DNA of 64,000 nt, from NCBI RefSeq assembly GCF_051233475.1, contig NZ_JBKFGH010000011.1, forward strand, positions 124,001 to 188,000, in the 5' to 3' direction. Positions within the stretch are counted from its first letter, which is position 1, and every line of letters begins with the position of its first letter. The notes under the pieces are model-generated. The model did no database searches, was not told the origin of the DNA, and saw only the letters and a list, made by a program, of their open reading frames with translations. The stretch comes from Bacillus_BU sp051233475. Its GTDB lineage: Bacteria; Bacillota; Bacilli; Bacillales; Cytobacillaceae. Of this stretch, positions 8,815 to 16,388 are shown piece after piece. A program made the position numbers and the translations under genes.

Positions 8815-9672
8815 TTGATTGAAATCCATTTTCAGCGGAAAGAGGATGCAAAACCCTTATATCAATTATTAATAAAGAAGCTATTACCCTCTCTTCCCGA
8901 TAATCCTATTCTTCTCGATGAAGAACGACTTACTGTAAAAATAATCACAGAAGCTTTGACTTCACAAGCTTTTGATGAAATAAAACAGTTATTTTATCAA
9001 TTTATTATTCATAATAAATGTGATGATTGGTTTCGGACTATTATTACTGAGCAGTTTTATTATTCCGATGAAGAAGAAATCCAGCAAATACTCGAAATTA
9101 TCCATTCGATTTTAGAAGGCGAGCGAAAGGAACTGGCATTTTTTCTTAAGGACAGTGAGGAGAAGACGATTTTAAAGCATGCTATTAATCATGTTTTAAA
9201 ACGAAATATTTCTTTTTCATTTGACTCGTTTGTGAAATTTAGATTGCGAGAATTTTGTGCTAGGCTTGAGAAATATGTAGAGCTTTCGATTGATGAATAT
9301 AAGATGGAGCAAGAATATCAAATGTTTATTCACACGTTAAGGAATTTTATTTCCGCACGGGCGCCCTTAGTGAAAAGTCTTCATATCTTAGTTGATGATG
9401 ATGTCATGTTTTTTAATGAACAATTTGTTGAGATTAAGCGGATTGAATTAACAAAGATGATTGATCGTAAGCTGCTTTTTAACCACCCAGTTTACGTTGA
9501 TTCAACTACGATTGCACCGCTGCTATCAATCGCCCCCGAATCCATTTATTTATATTCAAAAGAACCGGAACAACCGTTAATACGGACAATACGGAATATA
9601 TTTGAGGAGAGAGTCCTTATCGATAGTCTATCGGTTTTTAAAGAGAGGCGGCATCAATCGTTAAAAGATTAA
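8815..9672 (+). CDS. ytxC: Sporulation-associated protein YtxC
   Basis: Member of the YtxC family found in spore formers between dnaI and thrS; biochemical role is unknown. The 285-residue product begins MIEIHFQRKEDAK and is soluble, rich in charged residues and predicted mainly helical by eye, with no signal peptide. The TTG at 8815 is chosen because AAGGGGGG lies just upstream and it gives the family's N-terminus; a longer reading from 8701 would run through the dnaI terminator. In B. subtilis ytxB intervenes between dnaI and ytxC; it is absent here. Confidence 0.85.
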   Translation: MIEIHFQRKEDAKPLYQLLIKKLLPSLPDNPILLDEERLTVKIITEALTSQAFDEIKQLFYQFIIHNKCDDWFRTIITEQFYYSDEEEIQQILEIIHSILEGERKELAFFLKDSEEKTILKHAINHVLKRNISFSFDSFVKFRLREFCARLEKYVELSIDEYKMEQEYQMFIHTLRNFISARAPLVKSLHILVDDDVMFFNEQFVEIKRIELTKMIDRKLLFNHPVYVDSTTIAPLLSIAPESIYLYSKEPEQPLIRTIRNIFEERVLIDSLSVFKERRHQSLKD

Positions 9673-9683
9673 CAAAGAATCCC

Positions 9684-9712
9684 TTGATTTTCCTGAAATG
9701 AAAAACTATAAT
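9684..9712 (+). promoter_or_regulatory. Sigma-A promoter of the thrS leader
   Basis: TTGATT (9684-9689), a 17-base spacer and a perfect TATAAT (9707-9712), placed just before the T-box leader. Confidence 0.8.
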
Positions 9713-9739
9713 AACCTACATAATAACTGAATTCATTTT

Positions 9740-10027
9740 TGTGATGATAAGGACATGGGTATTCTTTCACGGTTTAAAGAGAGGGAAGACAAGGCTGGAA
9801 TCTTCCTAACACGAATTGAATGCTTACCACCTTTGAACTTCAGCTGTGAATGTGAGGAAGCTTTATTAAGTATTAAGCTTTTCATTAGTAATAGTTGACG
9901 GCCACTGCCGTTACCAGAGCCAAAGTCGTTTTCCGCACGTTCTTATTAGGAATGTCGGAAAAATGTGAACTAGGGTGGAACCACGTGTGTACAACTCGTC
10001 CCTTCTATTTGAGGGACGAGTTTTTTT
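9740..10027 (+). promoter_or_regulatory. T-box leader of thrS
   Basis: tRNA-sensing transcription attenuator. The T-box sequence AGGGTGGAACCACG is at 9972-9985 and pairs with the uncharged tRNA acceptor end. The terminator is a ten-base stem ACTCGTCCCT/AGGGACGAGT (9994-10021) followed by Ts. The upstream Stem I region contains ACC triplets at 9826-9831, consistent with a threonine specifier, but I could not fold it to prove which one is used. Uncharged tRNA-Thr should allow read-through into thrS. Confidence 0.93.
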
Positions 10028-10034
10028 ATTTTAC

Positions 10035-10117
10035 CGCACTAAAGCGGCGGGGGACAGTCCCCCAACACGACAGCGCGCTAAAGCAACGGGGGACAGTCCC
10101 CCGACACGTTAGTGTGT
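10035..10117 (+). repeat. Two tandem GGGGGACAGTCCCCC palindromes
   Basis: Two copies of a unit spaced 39 bases apart, each built on CTAAAGC..CGGGGGACAGTCCCCC.ACACG; the palindromes are at 10049-10063 and 10088-10102. They lie between the T-box terminator and the thrS ribosome site, so they form part of the read-through 5' leader. The reading frame across them is not convincing as a gene. Confidence 0.8.
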
Positions 10118-10141
10118 TAAATTAAAAAGGAGGAAAAAACA

Positions 10142-12076
10142 ATGGCAGATGTTGTAAAGATTACGTTTCCAGATGGAACAGTGAAGGAGTTTCCAAGCGG
10201 AACGACAACAGAAGATATCGCTGCTTCCATTAGTCCGGGATTAAAAAAGAAAGCCATTGCCGGTAAGTTGAACGGAAATATGGTCGATCTTCGCCGTCAA
10301 ATTGAAGAAGATGGAGCTTTAGAAATCGTCACACCTGAGCATCAGGACGCTTTGGAAGTGCTTCGCCACAGTACTGCTCACTTAATGGCGCAAGCGATCA
10401 AGCGCTTATATAAAGACGTAAAACTAGGAGTAGGACCAGTCATCGAAGGTGGCTTTTACTACGATATTGACCTCGAGCAATCATTAACACCTGAAGATCT
10501 TCCGCTTATTGAAAAAGAAATGGCGAAAATCGTTAAGGAAAATATTGATGTCGTTCGCGAGGAAGTAAGCCGTAACGACGCAGTGCAAATCTATAAGGAA
10601 ATTGGTGATGAATATAAGCTTGAGTTGATTGAAGCCATTCCTGAAGACGAGACAGTTACACTTTACAAGCAAGGTGACTTCTTTGACCTTTGCCGCGGCG
10701 TCCACGTACCATCAACAGGCAAAATCAAGGAATTCAAGTTGTTAAGCATTGCTGGTGCTTACTGGCGCGGAGATAGCGACAATAAAATGCTTCAACGTAT
10801 TTACGGTACTGCTTTCTTCAAAAAAGAAGACCTTGCTGAACACTTAAGACTTCTAGAAGAAGCGAAAGAACGCGACCACCGTAAAATCGGGAAAGAACTA
10901 AGCTTATTTACAAACAATCAATTGGTAGGCCAAGGTTTACCATTATGGTTACCTAAAGGTGCAACAATCCGCCGCACAATCGAACGCTACATCGTGGATA
11001 AGGAAGTAAGCCTTGGCTATGACCACGTGTACACACCAATCATGGGCAGCGTCGACCTTTATAAAACATCCGGTCACTGGGACCACTACCAAGAGGATAT
11101 GTTCCCTGTGATGGAAATGGACAATGAACAGCTCGTTCTTCGTCCAATGAACTGTCCGCATCATATGATGGTTTACAAAAACACAATGCACAGCTACCGT
11201 GAGCTGCCAATCAGAATTGCTGAACTCGGCACCATGCACCGCTATGAAATGTCTGGTGCGCTTTCAGGCTTGCAGCGTGTTCGTGGGATGACACTGAACG
11301 ATGCCCACGTTTTCGTCCGTCCTGATCAAATTAAGGATGAATTCAAACGGGTTGTGAACTTAATTTTAGAAGTATACAAAGATTTCAAAATCGAGGAATA
11401 CTCTTTCCGCTTGTCCTATCGTGATCCTCAAGATACTGAAAAATATTTTGATGATGATGCGATGTGGGAAAAAGCTCAAAGTATGCTGAAAGAAGCAATG
11501 GATGATTTAGGCCTAGATTACTATGAAGCAGAAGGCGAAGCAGCATTCTACGGTCCAAAGCTTGACGTTCAGGTAAAAACAGCCCTTGGTAAAGACGAAA
11601 CACTATCAACTGTACAACTTGACTTCTTGTTGCCGGAACGATTCGACCTTACTTATGTTGGTGAGGACGGAAAGCAGCACCGCCCAGTTGTTATTCACCG
11701 TGGTGTTGTATCGACAATGGAGCGTTTCGTTGCTTTCTTAATTGAAGAGTACAAAGGTGCGTTCCCAACATGGCTAGCACCGGTACAAGTTCAAGTCATT
11801 CCTGTTTCTCCTGATGTTCATTTTGACTATGCAAAAGAAGTGCAGGAGTCGTTGAAGGCGGCAGGCATCAGAGTTGAACTTGATGGCCGTAATGAGAAAA
11901 TCGGCTACAAGATCCGTGAAGCACAAATGCAAAAAATTCCATATATGCTTGTCGTAGGTGATAAGGAAGTGGAAACAAAGTCTGTTAACGTCCGTAAATA
12001 TGGCGAACAGAACTCTGAAACTGTTGCATTCGATCAATTTTTCAATAATGTAATAGCAGAGGCATACCGCCGTTAG
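10142..12076 (+). CDS. thrS: Threonyl-tRNA synthetase
   Basis: Class II synthetase charging tRNA-Thr. Order of domains: N-terminal TGS domain (about residues 1-63), the SAD editing domain with HSTAH near residue 80, the catalytic core with the zinc-binding cysteine in MNCPHHM (Cys338), and the C-terminal anticodon-binding domain (about residues 540-644). Length 644 is standard. A strong AAGGAGG lies 8 bases before the ATG. Regulation is by the T-box in front. Confidence 0.97.
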   Translation: MADVVKITFPDGTVKEFPSGTTTEDIAASISPGLKKKAIAGKLNGNMVDLRRQIEEDGALEIVTPEHQDALEVLRHSTAHLMAQAIKRLYKDVKLGVGPVIEGGFYYDIDLEQSLTPEDLPLIEKEMAKIVKENIDVVREEVSRNDAVQIYKEIGDEYKLELIEAIPEDETVTLYKQGDFFDLCRGVHVPSTGKIKEFKLLSIAGAYWRGDSDNKMLQRIYGTAFFKKEDLAEHLRLLEEAKERDHRKIGKELSLFTNNQLVGQGLPLWLPKGATIRRTIERYIVDKEVSLGYDHVYTPIMGSVDLYKTSGHWDHYQEDMFPVMEMDNEQLVLRPMNCPHHMMVYKNTMHSYRELPIRIAELGTMHRYEMSGALSGLQRVRGMTLNDAHVFVRPDQIKDEFKRVVNLILEVYKDFKIEEYSFRLSYRDPQDTEKYFDDDAMWEKAQSMLKEAMDDLGLDYYEAEGEAAFYGPKLDVQVKTALGKDETLSTVQLDFLLPERFDLTYVGEDGKQHRPVVIHRGVVSTMERFVAFLIEEYKGAFPTWLAPVQVQVIPVSPDVHFDYAKEVQESLKAAGIRVELDGRNEKIGYKIREAQMQKIPYMLVVGDKEVETKSVNVRKYGEQNSETVAFDQFFNNVIAEAYRR

Positions 12077-12165
12077 TGGTATTAACTTCGTTTAACAAAA
12101 AAGAAAAAAGGTCTTGCCAAAGAACCGTTCTTTTGTTAAGATTCTCTTTGTTGTTAAACAATAGT

Positions 12166-12195
12166 TTGACACTGTGACAGTCTTTGTGATATAGT
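12166..12195 (+). promoter_or_regulatory. Sigma-A promoter of infC operon
   Basis: TTGACA (12166-12171), an 18-base spacer and TATAGT (12190-12195), upstream of the L20 leader. Confidence 0.8.
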
Positions 12196-12204
12196 TACTC
12201 TGGT

Positions 12205-12347
12205 AATTGAATACGAGTTTGAGAAAAAGAAGAAGCACCCGCTTCTCACCTGATTGACGCAAGATCGCTGTCGGCAGGTTTACGGATAAACATGTTTTTT
12301 ATGTATTGTTTTCGTAAGTGTGGGTGTGTTCGCATCCACACTTTTTT
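12205..12347 (+). promoter_or_regulatory. L20-type leader with terminator, infC operon
   Basis: The leader contains a paired GC-rich segment (about 12230-12285, AGAAGCACCCGCTTCTC followed by CACCTG...GGCAGGT) like the known Bacillus L20 leader, which mimics the L20 site on 23S rRNA. A terminator follows: AAGTGTGG/CCACACTT (12316-12343) and six Ts. In B. subtilis excess L20 stabilises termination. Here the family call is by resemblance and position; binding is inference. Confidence 0.85.
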
Positions 12348-12495
12348 ATATGTAAAAAAAGCGGTTTTGAAGCTGCCGATTCAACTTTGAGTCTTATCAA
12401 AAGGTGAGATCCGGTGAGACGAAATATTTTCTCCGATTCTTAAATTCTTGATCCAAACGTTGTATTCGCTGAAAAAACCTTGGAGGTGTCTAACT

Positions 12496-13011
12496 ATTAG
12501 CAAAGACATGTTGTTAAACGAGGGTATTCGTGCCCGTGAAGTTCGTCTTATTGACCAGAATGGCGAGCAGTTGGGGATTAAATCAAAGAATGAAGCGCTT
12601 GAAATTGCTTCACGCGTTAATCTTGATCTCGTTTTAGTGGCTCCGAATGCTAAGCCGCCAGTAGCTCGTATCATGGACTACGGAAAATTTAGATTCGAGC
12701 AACAAAAGAAAGACAAAGAAGCTCGTAAAAATCAAAAGATTATTACGACTAAAGAAGTTCGCTTAAGCCCAACAATTGAAGAGCATGATTTTAACACGAA
12801 GTTAAGAAATGCGATTAAATTCTTGGAAAAAGGCGATAAAGTAAAAGCATCGATCCGATTCAAGGGACGTGCCATTACTCATAAAGAAATCGGTCAACGT
12901 GTATTAGTTCGTTTTGCGGAAGCTTGCACTGAAGTTGCAACTGTGGAATCACATCCAAAAATGGACGGCCGTAGCATGTTTATGGTCTTAGCACCTAAAA
13001 ACGACAAGTAA
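12496..13011 (+). CDS. infC: Translation initiation factor IF-3 (ATT start)
   Basis: Binds the 30S subunit and proofreads initiator tRNA and start codon. The product of 171 residues has the N-domain (RAREVRLIDQNGEQLGI) and C-domain (EVRLSPTIEEHDF..KVKASIRFKGR). The start is taken as ATT at 12496, eight bases after GGAGGT; this gives the family N-terminus SKDM. No ATG/GTG/TTG fits that spacing, and an ATG at 12448 would lie upstream of the ribosome site. Non-AUG infC starts are known and allow IF-3 to repress its own translation. Confidence 0.93.
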   Translation: MSKDMLLNEGIRAREVRLIDQNGEQLGIKSKNEALEIASRVNLDLVLVAPNAKPPVARIMDYGKFRFEQQKKDKEARKNQKIITTKEVRLSPTIEEHDFNTKLRNAIKFLEKGDKVKASIRFKGRAITHKEIGQRVLVRFAEACTEVATVESHPKMDGRSMFMVLAPKNDK

Positions 13012-13027
13012 CAAGGAGGAAGCTCTA

Positions 13028-13228
13028 ATGCCAAAAATGAAAACTCACCGCGGCGCTGCTAAGCGTTTCAAAAAGACTGGATCAGGTAAACTGAAGCGTT
13101 CACACGCTTATACTAGCCACTTATTTGCAAACAAGTCTACTAAAGCAAAGCGTAAGCTTCGTAAAAGTGGAATTGTTTCTAAAGGCGATTTCAAGCGCAT
13201 TCGTTTCTTATTAACTAACATTAAGTAA
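13028..13228 (+). CDS. rpmI: Ribosomal protein L35
   Basis: Small, very basic 66-residue protein of the large ribosomal subunit, beginning PKMKTHRGAAKRFKKT, the family signature. It lies 16 bases after infC with an AAGGAGGA ribosome site and is followed by rplT, the standard operon order. Confidence 0.97.
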   Translation: MPKMKTHRGAAKRFKKTGSGKLKRSHAYTSHLFANKSTKAKRKLRKSGIVSKGDFKRIRFLLTNIK

Positions 13229-13265
13229 TCTCGTACTCGAACGATTTATATAGGAGGGAATTTAC

Positions 13266-13625
13266 ATGCCACGTGTTAAAGGCGGTACAGTTACGCGCAA
13301 GCGTCGTAAAAAAGTTCTTAAATTAGCAAAAGGTTATTTCGGTTCCAAACATACTTTATATAAAGTAGCTAACCAACAAGTAATGAAATCATTGCAATAT
13401 GCATTCCGTGATCGTCGCCAAAAGAAGCGCGACTTCCGTAAACTTTGGATCACTCGTATCAATGCAGCTGCACGCATCAACGGTCTTTCTTATAGCCGTT
13501 TAATGCACGGTTTAAAGCTTGCTGGTATCGAAGTAAACCGCAAAATGCTTGCTGATCTTGCGATTACTGATGCACAAGCATTTGCTCAATTAGCTGATGC
13601 AGCTAAAGCTCAGTATAATAAGTAA
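13266..13625 (+). CDS. rplT: Ribosomal protein L20
   Basis: Basic 119-residue protein needed early in 50S assembly, binding 23S rRNA domain II. It begins PRVKGGTVTRKRRKKVLKLA, and the C-terminal RNA-binding globular domain (RINAAARINGLSYSRL) is intact. It is also the repressor of this operon through the leader. TAGGAGGGA precedes the ATG. A strong terminator closes the operon. Confidence 0.97.
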   Translation: MPRVKGGTVTRKRRKKVLKLAKGYFGSKHTLYKVANQQVMKSLQYAFRDRRQKKRDFRKLWITRINAAARINGLSYSRLMHGLKLAGIEVNRKMLADLAITDAQAFAQLADAAKAQYNK

Positions 13626-13636
13626 TTTTTGATGAT

Positions 13637-13670
13637 AAAAAGCCATTCTCTTAGTGAGAGTGGCTTTTTT
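13637..13670 (+). terminator. Terminator of the infC operon
   Basis: AAAAGCCATTCTC pairs with GAGAGTGGCTTTT (one G-T pair) around a TTAGT loop, followed by Ts. Confidence 0.9.
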
Positions 13671-13730
13671 GGTTTTGGCGGGATGCGGTTAGTTCGATAT
13701 GGCCAGAGGGGAATGGGGGATAAAGAGGTG

Positions 13731-14255
13731 AATGTGCCCGTGAAGGTGTAAAAAAGGCCAAAGCGGGCACAATCAGGAAGGGAATGTTCCTGTGAACGAC
13801 GAAAAGGGGCCAAAGCGGGCACGATCAGGAAGTGAATGTGCCCGTGAACAAGGAAAAAGGGCCGAAGCGGGCACGATCGGGATGTGAATGTGCCCGTGAA
13901 GGTGCAAAAAAAGCCTCAGCGGGAACAATCAGGTAATGAATGTGCCCGTGAAGTTGAAAAAAAAGCCTCAGCGGGAACGATCAGGTAATGAATGTGCCCG
14001 TGAACAAGTAAAAAGTGTCAAAGCGGGCACAATCAGGAAGTGAATGTGCCCGTGAAGGTGTGAAAAAAGCCTCAGCGGGCACGATCAGGTAATGAATGTG
14101 CCCGCGAACAAGGAAAAAGGGCCGAAGCGGGCACGATCGGGATGTGAATGTGCCCGTGAAGGTGCAAAAAAAGCCAAAGCGGGAACAATCAGGAAGTGAA
14201 TGTGCTCGCAAACAAAGAAAAAGGGCACAATCAGCTAGTGAATGTGCCGTGAACA
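13731..14255. repeat. 52-bp tandem repeat array, ten units plus a partial
   Basis: The segment AATGTGCCCGTGAA (or a close variant) recurs at 13731, 13783, 13835, 13887, 13939, 13991, 14043, 14095, 14147 and 14199, exactly 52 bases apart, then at 14241 after a 10-base deletion. Each unit carries GTGCCCG and CGGGCAC (some GGGAAC) about 20 bases apart, able to form a hairpin. Units 3-4 and 8-9 are nearly identical, suggesting a five-unit (260-base) duplication. A period of 52 rotates the frame, and the array has no unique spacers, so it is neither coding nor CRISPR. Confidence 0.92.
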
Positions 14256-14273
14256 AACACAAACATGAGAACA

Positions 14274-14333
14274 ATCATCAATCAATCAATCAAATCAATA
14301 TAATCAATCAATCAAATCAATCAATCAATCAAA
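14274..14333. repeat. ATCA microsatellite
   Basis: A low-complexity tract made of ATCA/ATCAA units, directly after the 52-bp array and before the NERD gene's 3' end. The number of units is probably unstable through slippage (inference). Confidence 0.85.
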
Positions 14334-14367
14334 GATCCCATGTTCGCAAAAATCATTACAAAGTTAG

Positions 14368-15282
14368 TTATTCCAAGAAATAAGAAGACTGCCCAAGTTT
14401 TATTAAACTATATTTCATTAATAAAATTCTCCGCAGCGTTTTTCTAGAACCAATAATTTTACACCAATCGAGTACGAGGCTTGTTGTAATCTTTATCCCT
14501 GGAAACAGCAAGCTAAGCTCTTCAACACTTCGCAACACAGCCGTTTCAACAGATTCTGACGCACCGCAATTACTACACACTATCATGTTCACAGGGGTCA
14601 TCTCGGTATCCAAAGAATAACAAACCCCGCAGCAAGTCCCTTTCTCTAAACTATTATAGTTATATGGGGGCAAAAACTTATAAGGTGACTGATTAATATG
14701 AAGAGATGTCAATTGATTAGCTAAACTATAATGTTGTTGAGTTAATTTTGATGGCGTCGAACTCAATTTTTGGATAAAACGATTAATTTGGGTTGGATAT
14801 ATAATCGGTTGATTCATAGGGGCGTTGTAAAGGTGGAAATTGGGGTTTACGAACACAACAAAGGGAGTAATTGAAAAATTATAGCCTAGTCTTTGGATTA
14901 TTTGCCGAAATAGGGTTTCTTCGCGGTCGAGCTGATGGACTGGGTTATTTACGTCTATTTTCGGGTAAGCATACCAATTTTTATTTTCGATATAATAATC
15001 ACCTTCAAAATTTTTTACTTCAAATTGGTATAATGTATGTTGTGATAGTAGGAATTTGTCCGTTTGAAACAAGGTGCTGTTACATTCGAGGGTGACATCG
15101 TTTAGGAGGAGCAAATCATTTGTAAGCCTCCCAAGCCAATCACAAAAGATGACCTCACCCTGATAGCCTTTTTCTAAATCTGAATAGCATTTTTTATCTT
15201 TAGCTGATAACTCCATTCGAGCATTTAATGACCTCATGAGCTTTAACTTATCGGGGACAACGAGTGGTTTAATAATTTCCAT
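14368..15282 (-). CDS. NERD-domain protein with zinc ribbon
   Basis: A 304-residue protein with a nuclease-related (NERD) domain at about residues 35-150: GE in YQGEVIFCDW, an aspartate in QTDKFLLS and ExK in FEVKNFEGDY form a restriction-endonuclease-like pattern. Near residues 218-240 are CCGVC and CSNC pairs, a likely zinc ribbon. There is no signal peptide. A GGAGATG ribosome site precedes the ATG. It is transcribed against its neighbours. NERD proteins are thought to act on DNA, but no substrate is established here. It is not part of the B. subtilis order at this point. Confidence 0.8.
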   Translation of the reverse strand: MEIIKPLVVPDKLKLMRSLNARMELSAKDKKCYSDLEKGYQGEVIFCDWLGRLTNDLLLLNDVTLECNSTLFQTDKFLLSQHTLYQFEVKNFEGDYYIENKNWYAYPKIDVNNPVHQLDREETLFRQIIQRLGYNFSITPFVVFVNPNFHLYNAPMNQPIIYPTQINRFIQKLSSTPSKLTQQHYSLANQLTSLHINQSPYKFLPPYNYNSLEKGTCCGVCYSLDTEMTPVNMIVCSNCGASESVETAVLRSVEELSLLFPGIKITTSLVLDWCKIIGSRKTLRRILLMKYSLIKLGQSSYFLE

Positions 15283-15367
15283 GTTTCATCTCCAATCCTT
15301 ATATTAATAAATTAATTTTAAGTAAATTTTCACAGAGTGACAAGATTTAAGCAAGGAGGACTTAATT

Positions 15368-15643
15368 ATGAACGAAACTGAAACTATCCTTAATTGGTAC
15401 TTATTTATCATTAATCTCATCGGCTTTCTTGTAATGGGGGAGGATAAACGGAGGGCAAGACAACACCAATACAGAATCTCGGAACGAACACTTTGGCAAT
15501 TGGCCGGTTTTGGAGGTGCCACAGCGATGACCATTGCAATGAAACTTTTCCATCACAAGACTAAGCACCAAGCCTTCAAAATCGGCTTTCCGCTTCTGGC
15601 ACTCTTACAATTTGCCTTATATTTATATTTTTTTGTAATTTAG
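15368..15643 (+). CDS. ysdA: DUF1294 membrane protein YsdA
   Basis: A 91-residue membrane protein with an N-terminal hydrophobic helix and a C-terminal one. It carries the DUF1294 signature MGEDKRRA..RISERTL....GG and HKTKHQAF. Function unknown. In B. subtilis ysdA follows rplT, so position supports the call even though about 1.7 kb of repeats and the NERD gene intervene. AAGGAGG lies 8 bases before the ATG. Confidence 0.85.
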   Translation: MNETETILNWYLFIINLIGFLVMGEDKRRARQHQYRISERTLWQLAGFGGATAMTIAMKLFHHKTKHQAFKIGFPLLALLQFALYLYFFVI

Positions 15644-15815
15644 GCAACCAAAAAATCACCCTTTTTTTTGATTCAATAAGAATCAATCCCAAAATCTCCT
15701 TTTGCATGTTTTTAATATTTAAGCGATTTTTTCTATATCCTTCGCATCGCTAAAATATTATCATCAAAGTAGGGGCGTATTTTAGGCCGCTCACGGCTTA
15801 GTTAGGAGTGATGGA

Positions 15816-16388
15816 ATGATTACCTATTTTATTCTCTCTTATTTTCTGGGAAGCATCATGACAGGGTATATCGTCGTCAAGCTACTGGGTGAAAAGGATA
15901 TTCGCGAACAAGGGAGCGGAAACGTCGGTGCGCGAAATGCCGGTCGCATTCATGGGAAAAAGGGATTTATCCTAACCTTCCTTGGGGATGCTGCCAAAGG
16001 GGCACTCGTCATCATCATAGCTCGAACTTTTCATTACTCAGAAGAAGTACAACTCGCAGGCTTGGCCCTTGCTATTCTCGGCCACATAAAACCCATTTTT
16101 CTACAATTCAAAGGGGGAAAAGGGGTCTCAACCTTTATTGGCGGAATCATCCTATTTGAACCATATGTAGTTCCGCCAATTATAGCCATATTTCTGTTTC
16201 TTTATTTTTTCCTAAAAAGCTTTACCCTTTCAGGACTGGGAGCATTTCTGTTGATACCAGTCACCCTTTATTATCTTGAATTTTCTGGGCTGAGCATCCT
16301 CTTGGTCAGTGGGATGCTGATTATGCTTTATGCTGCACATATCGATAATATAAAGGAAAGGCTGGAGAAAAATGAGCGAAAATCATGA
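15816..16388 (+). CDS. Divergent PlsY-family acyltransferase
   Basis: A 190-residue multi-pass membrane protein of the PlsY glycerol-3-phosphate acyltransferase family, which uses acyl-phosphate. Family motifs are visible: GSIMTGY near the N-terminus, EQGSGNVGARNAGR (about residues 32-45) and FKGGKGVST (about 98-106). The second motif normally reads GSGNxGATNxxR; the ARN change may mean a different acceptor or altered activity. The gene overlaps the next by 17 bases, so the two are translationally coupled. AGGAGTG precedes the ATG. This is probably a paralogue of a housekeeping plsY elsewhere (inference). Confidence 0.85.
   Translation: MITYFILSYFLGSIMTGYIVVKLLGEKDIREQGSGNVGARNAGRIHGKKGFILTFLGDAAKGALVIIIARTFHYSEEVQLAGLALAILGHIKPIFLQFKGGKGVSTFIGGIILFEPYVVPPIIAIFLFLYFFLKSFTLSGLGAFLLIPVTLYYLEFSGLSILLVSGMLIMLYAAHIDNIKERLEKNERKS

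Noticed and set aside
9895..10125. Open frame across the thrS T-box and GGGGGACAGTCCCCC repeats
   Set aside because: It lies entirely in a structured leader and terminator and has no ribosome site.
13731..14255. CRISPR array
   Set aside because: Units are near-identical through their whole 52 bases, with no unique spacers and no cas genes nearby.
13981..14383. Open frames of about 95 residues on both strands across the 52-bp repeats
   Set aside because: The period is not a multiple of three, the peptides only reflect the repeat, and no ribosome site precedes them.
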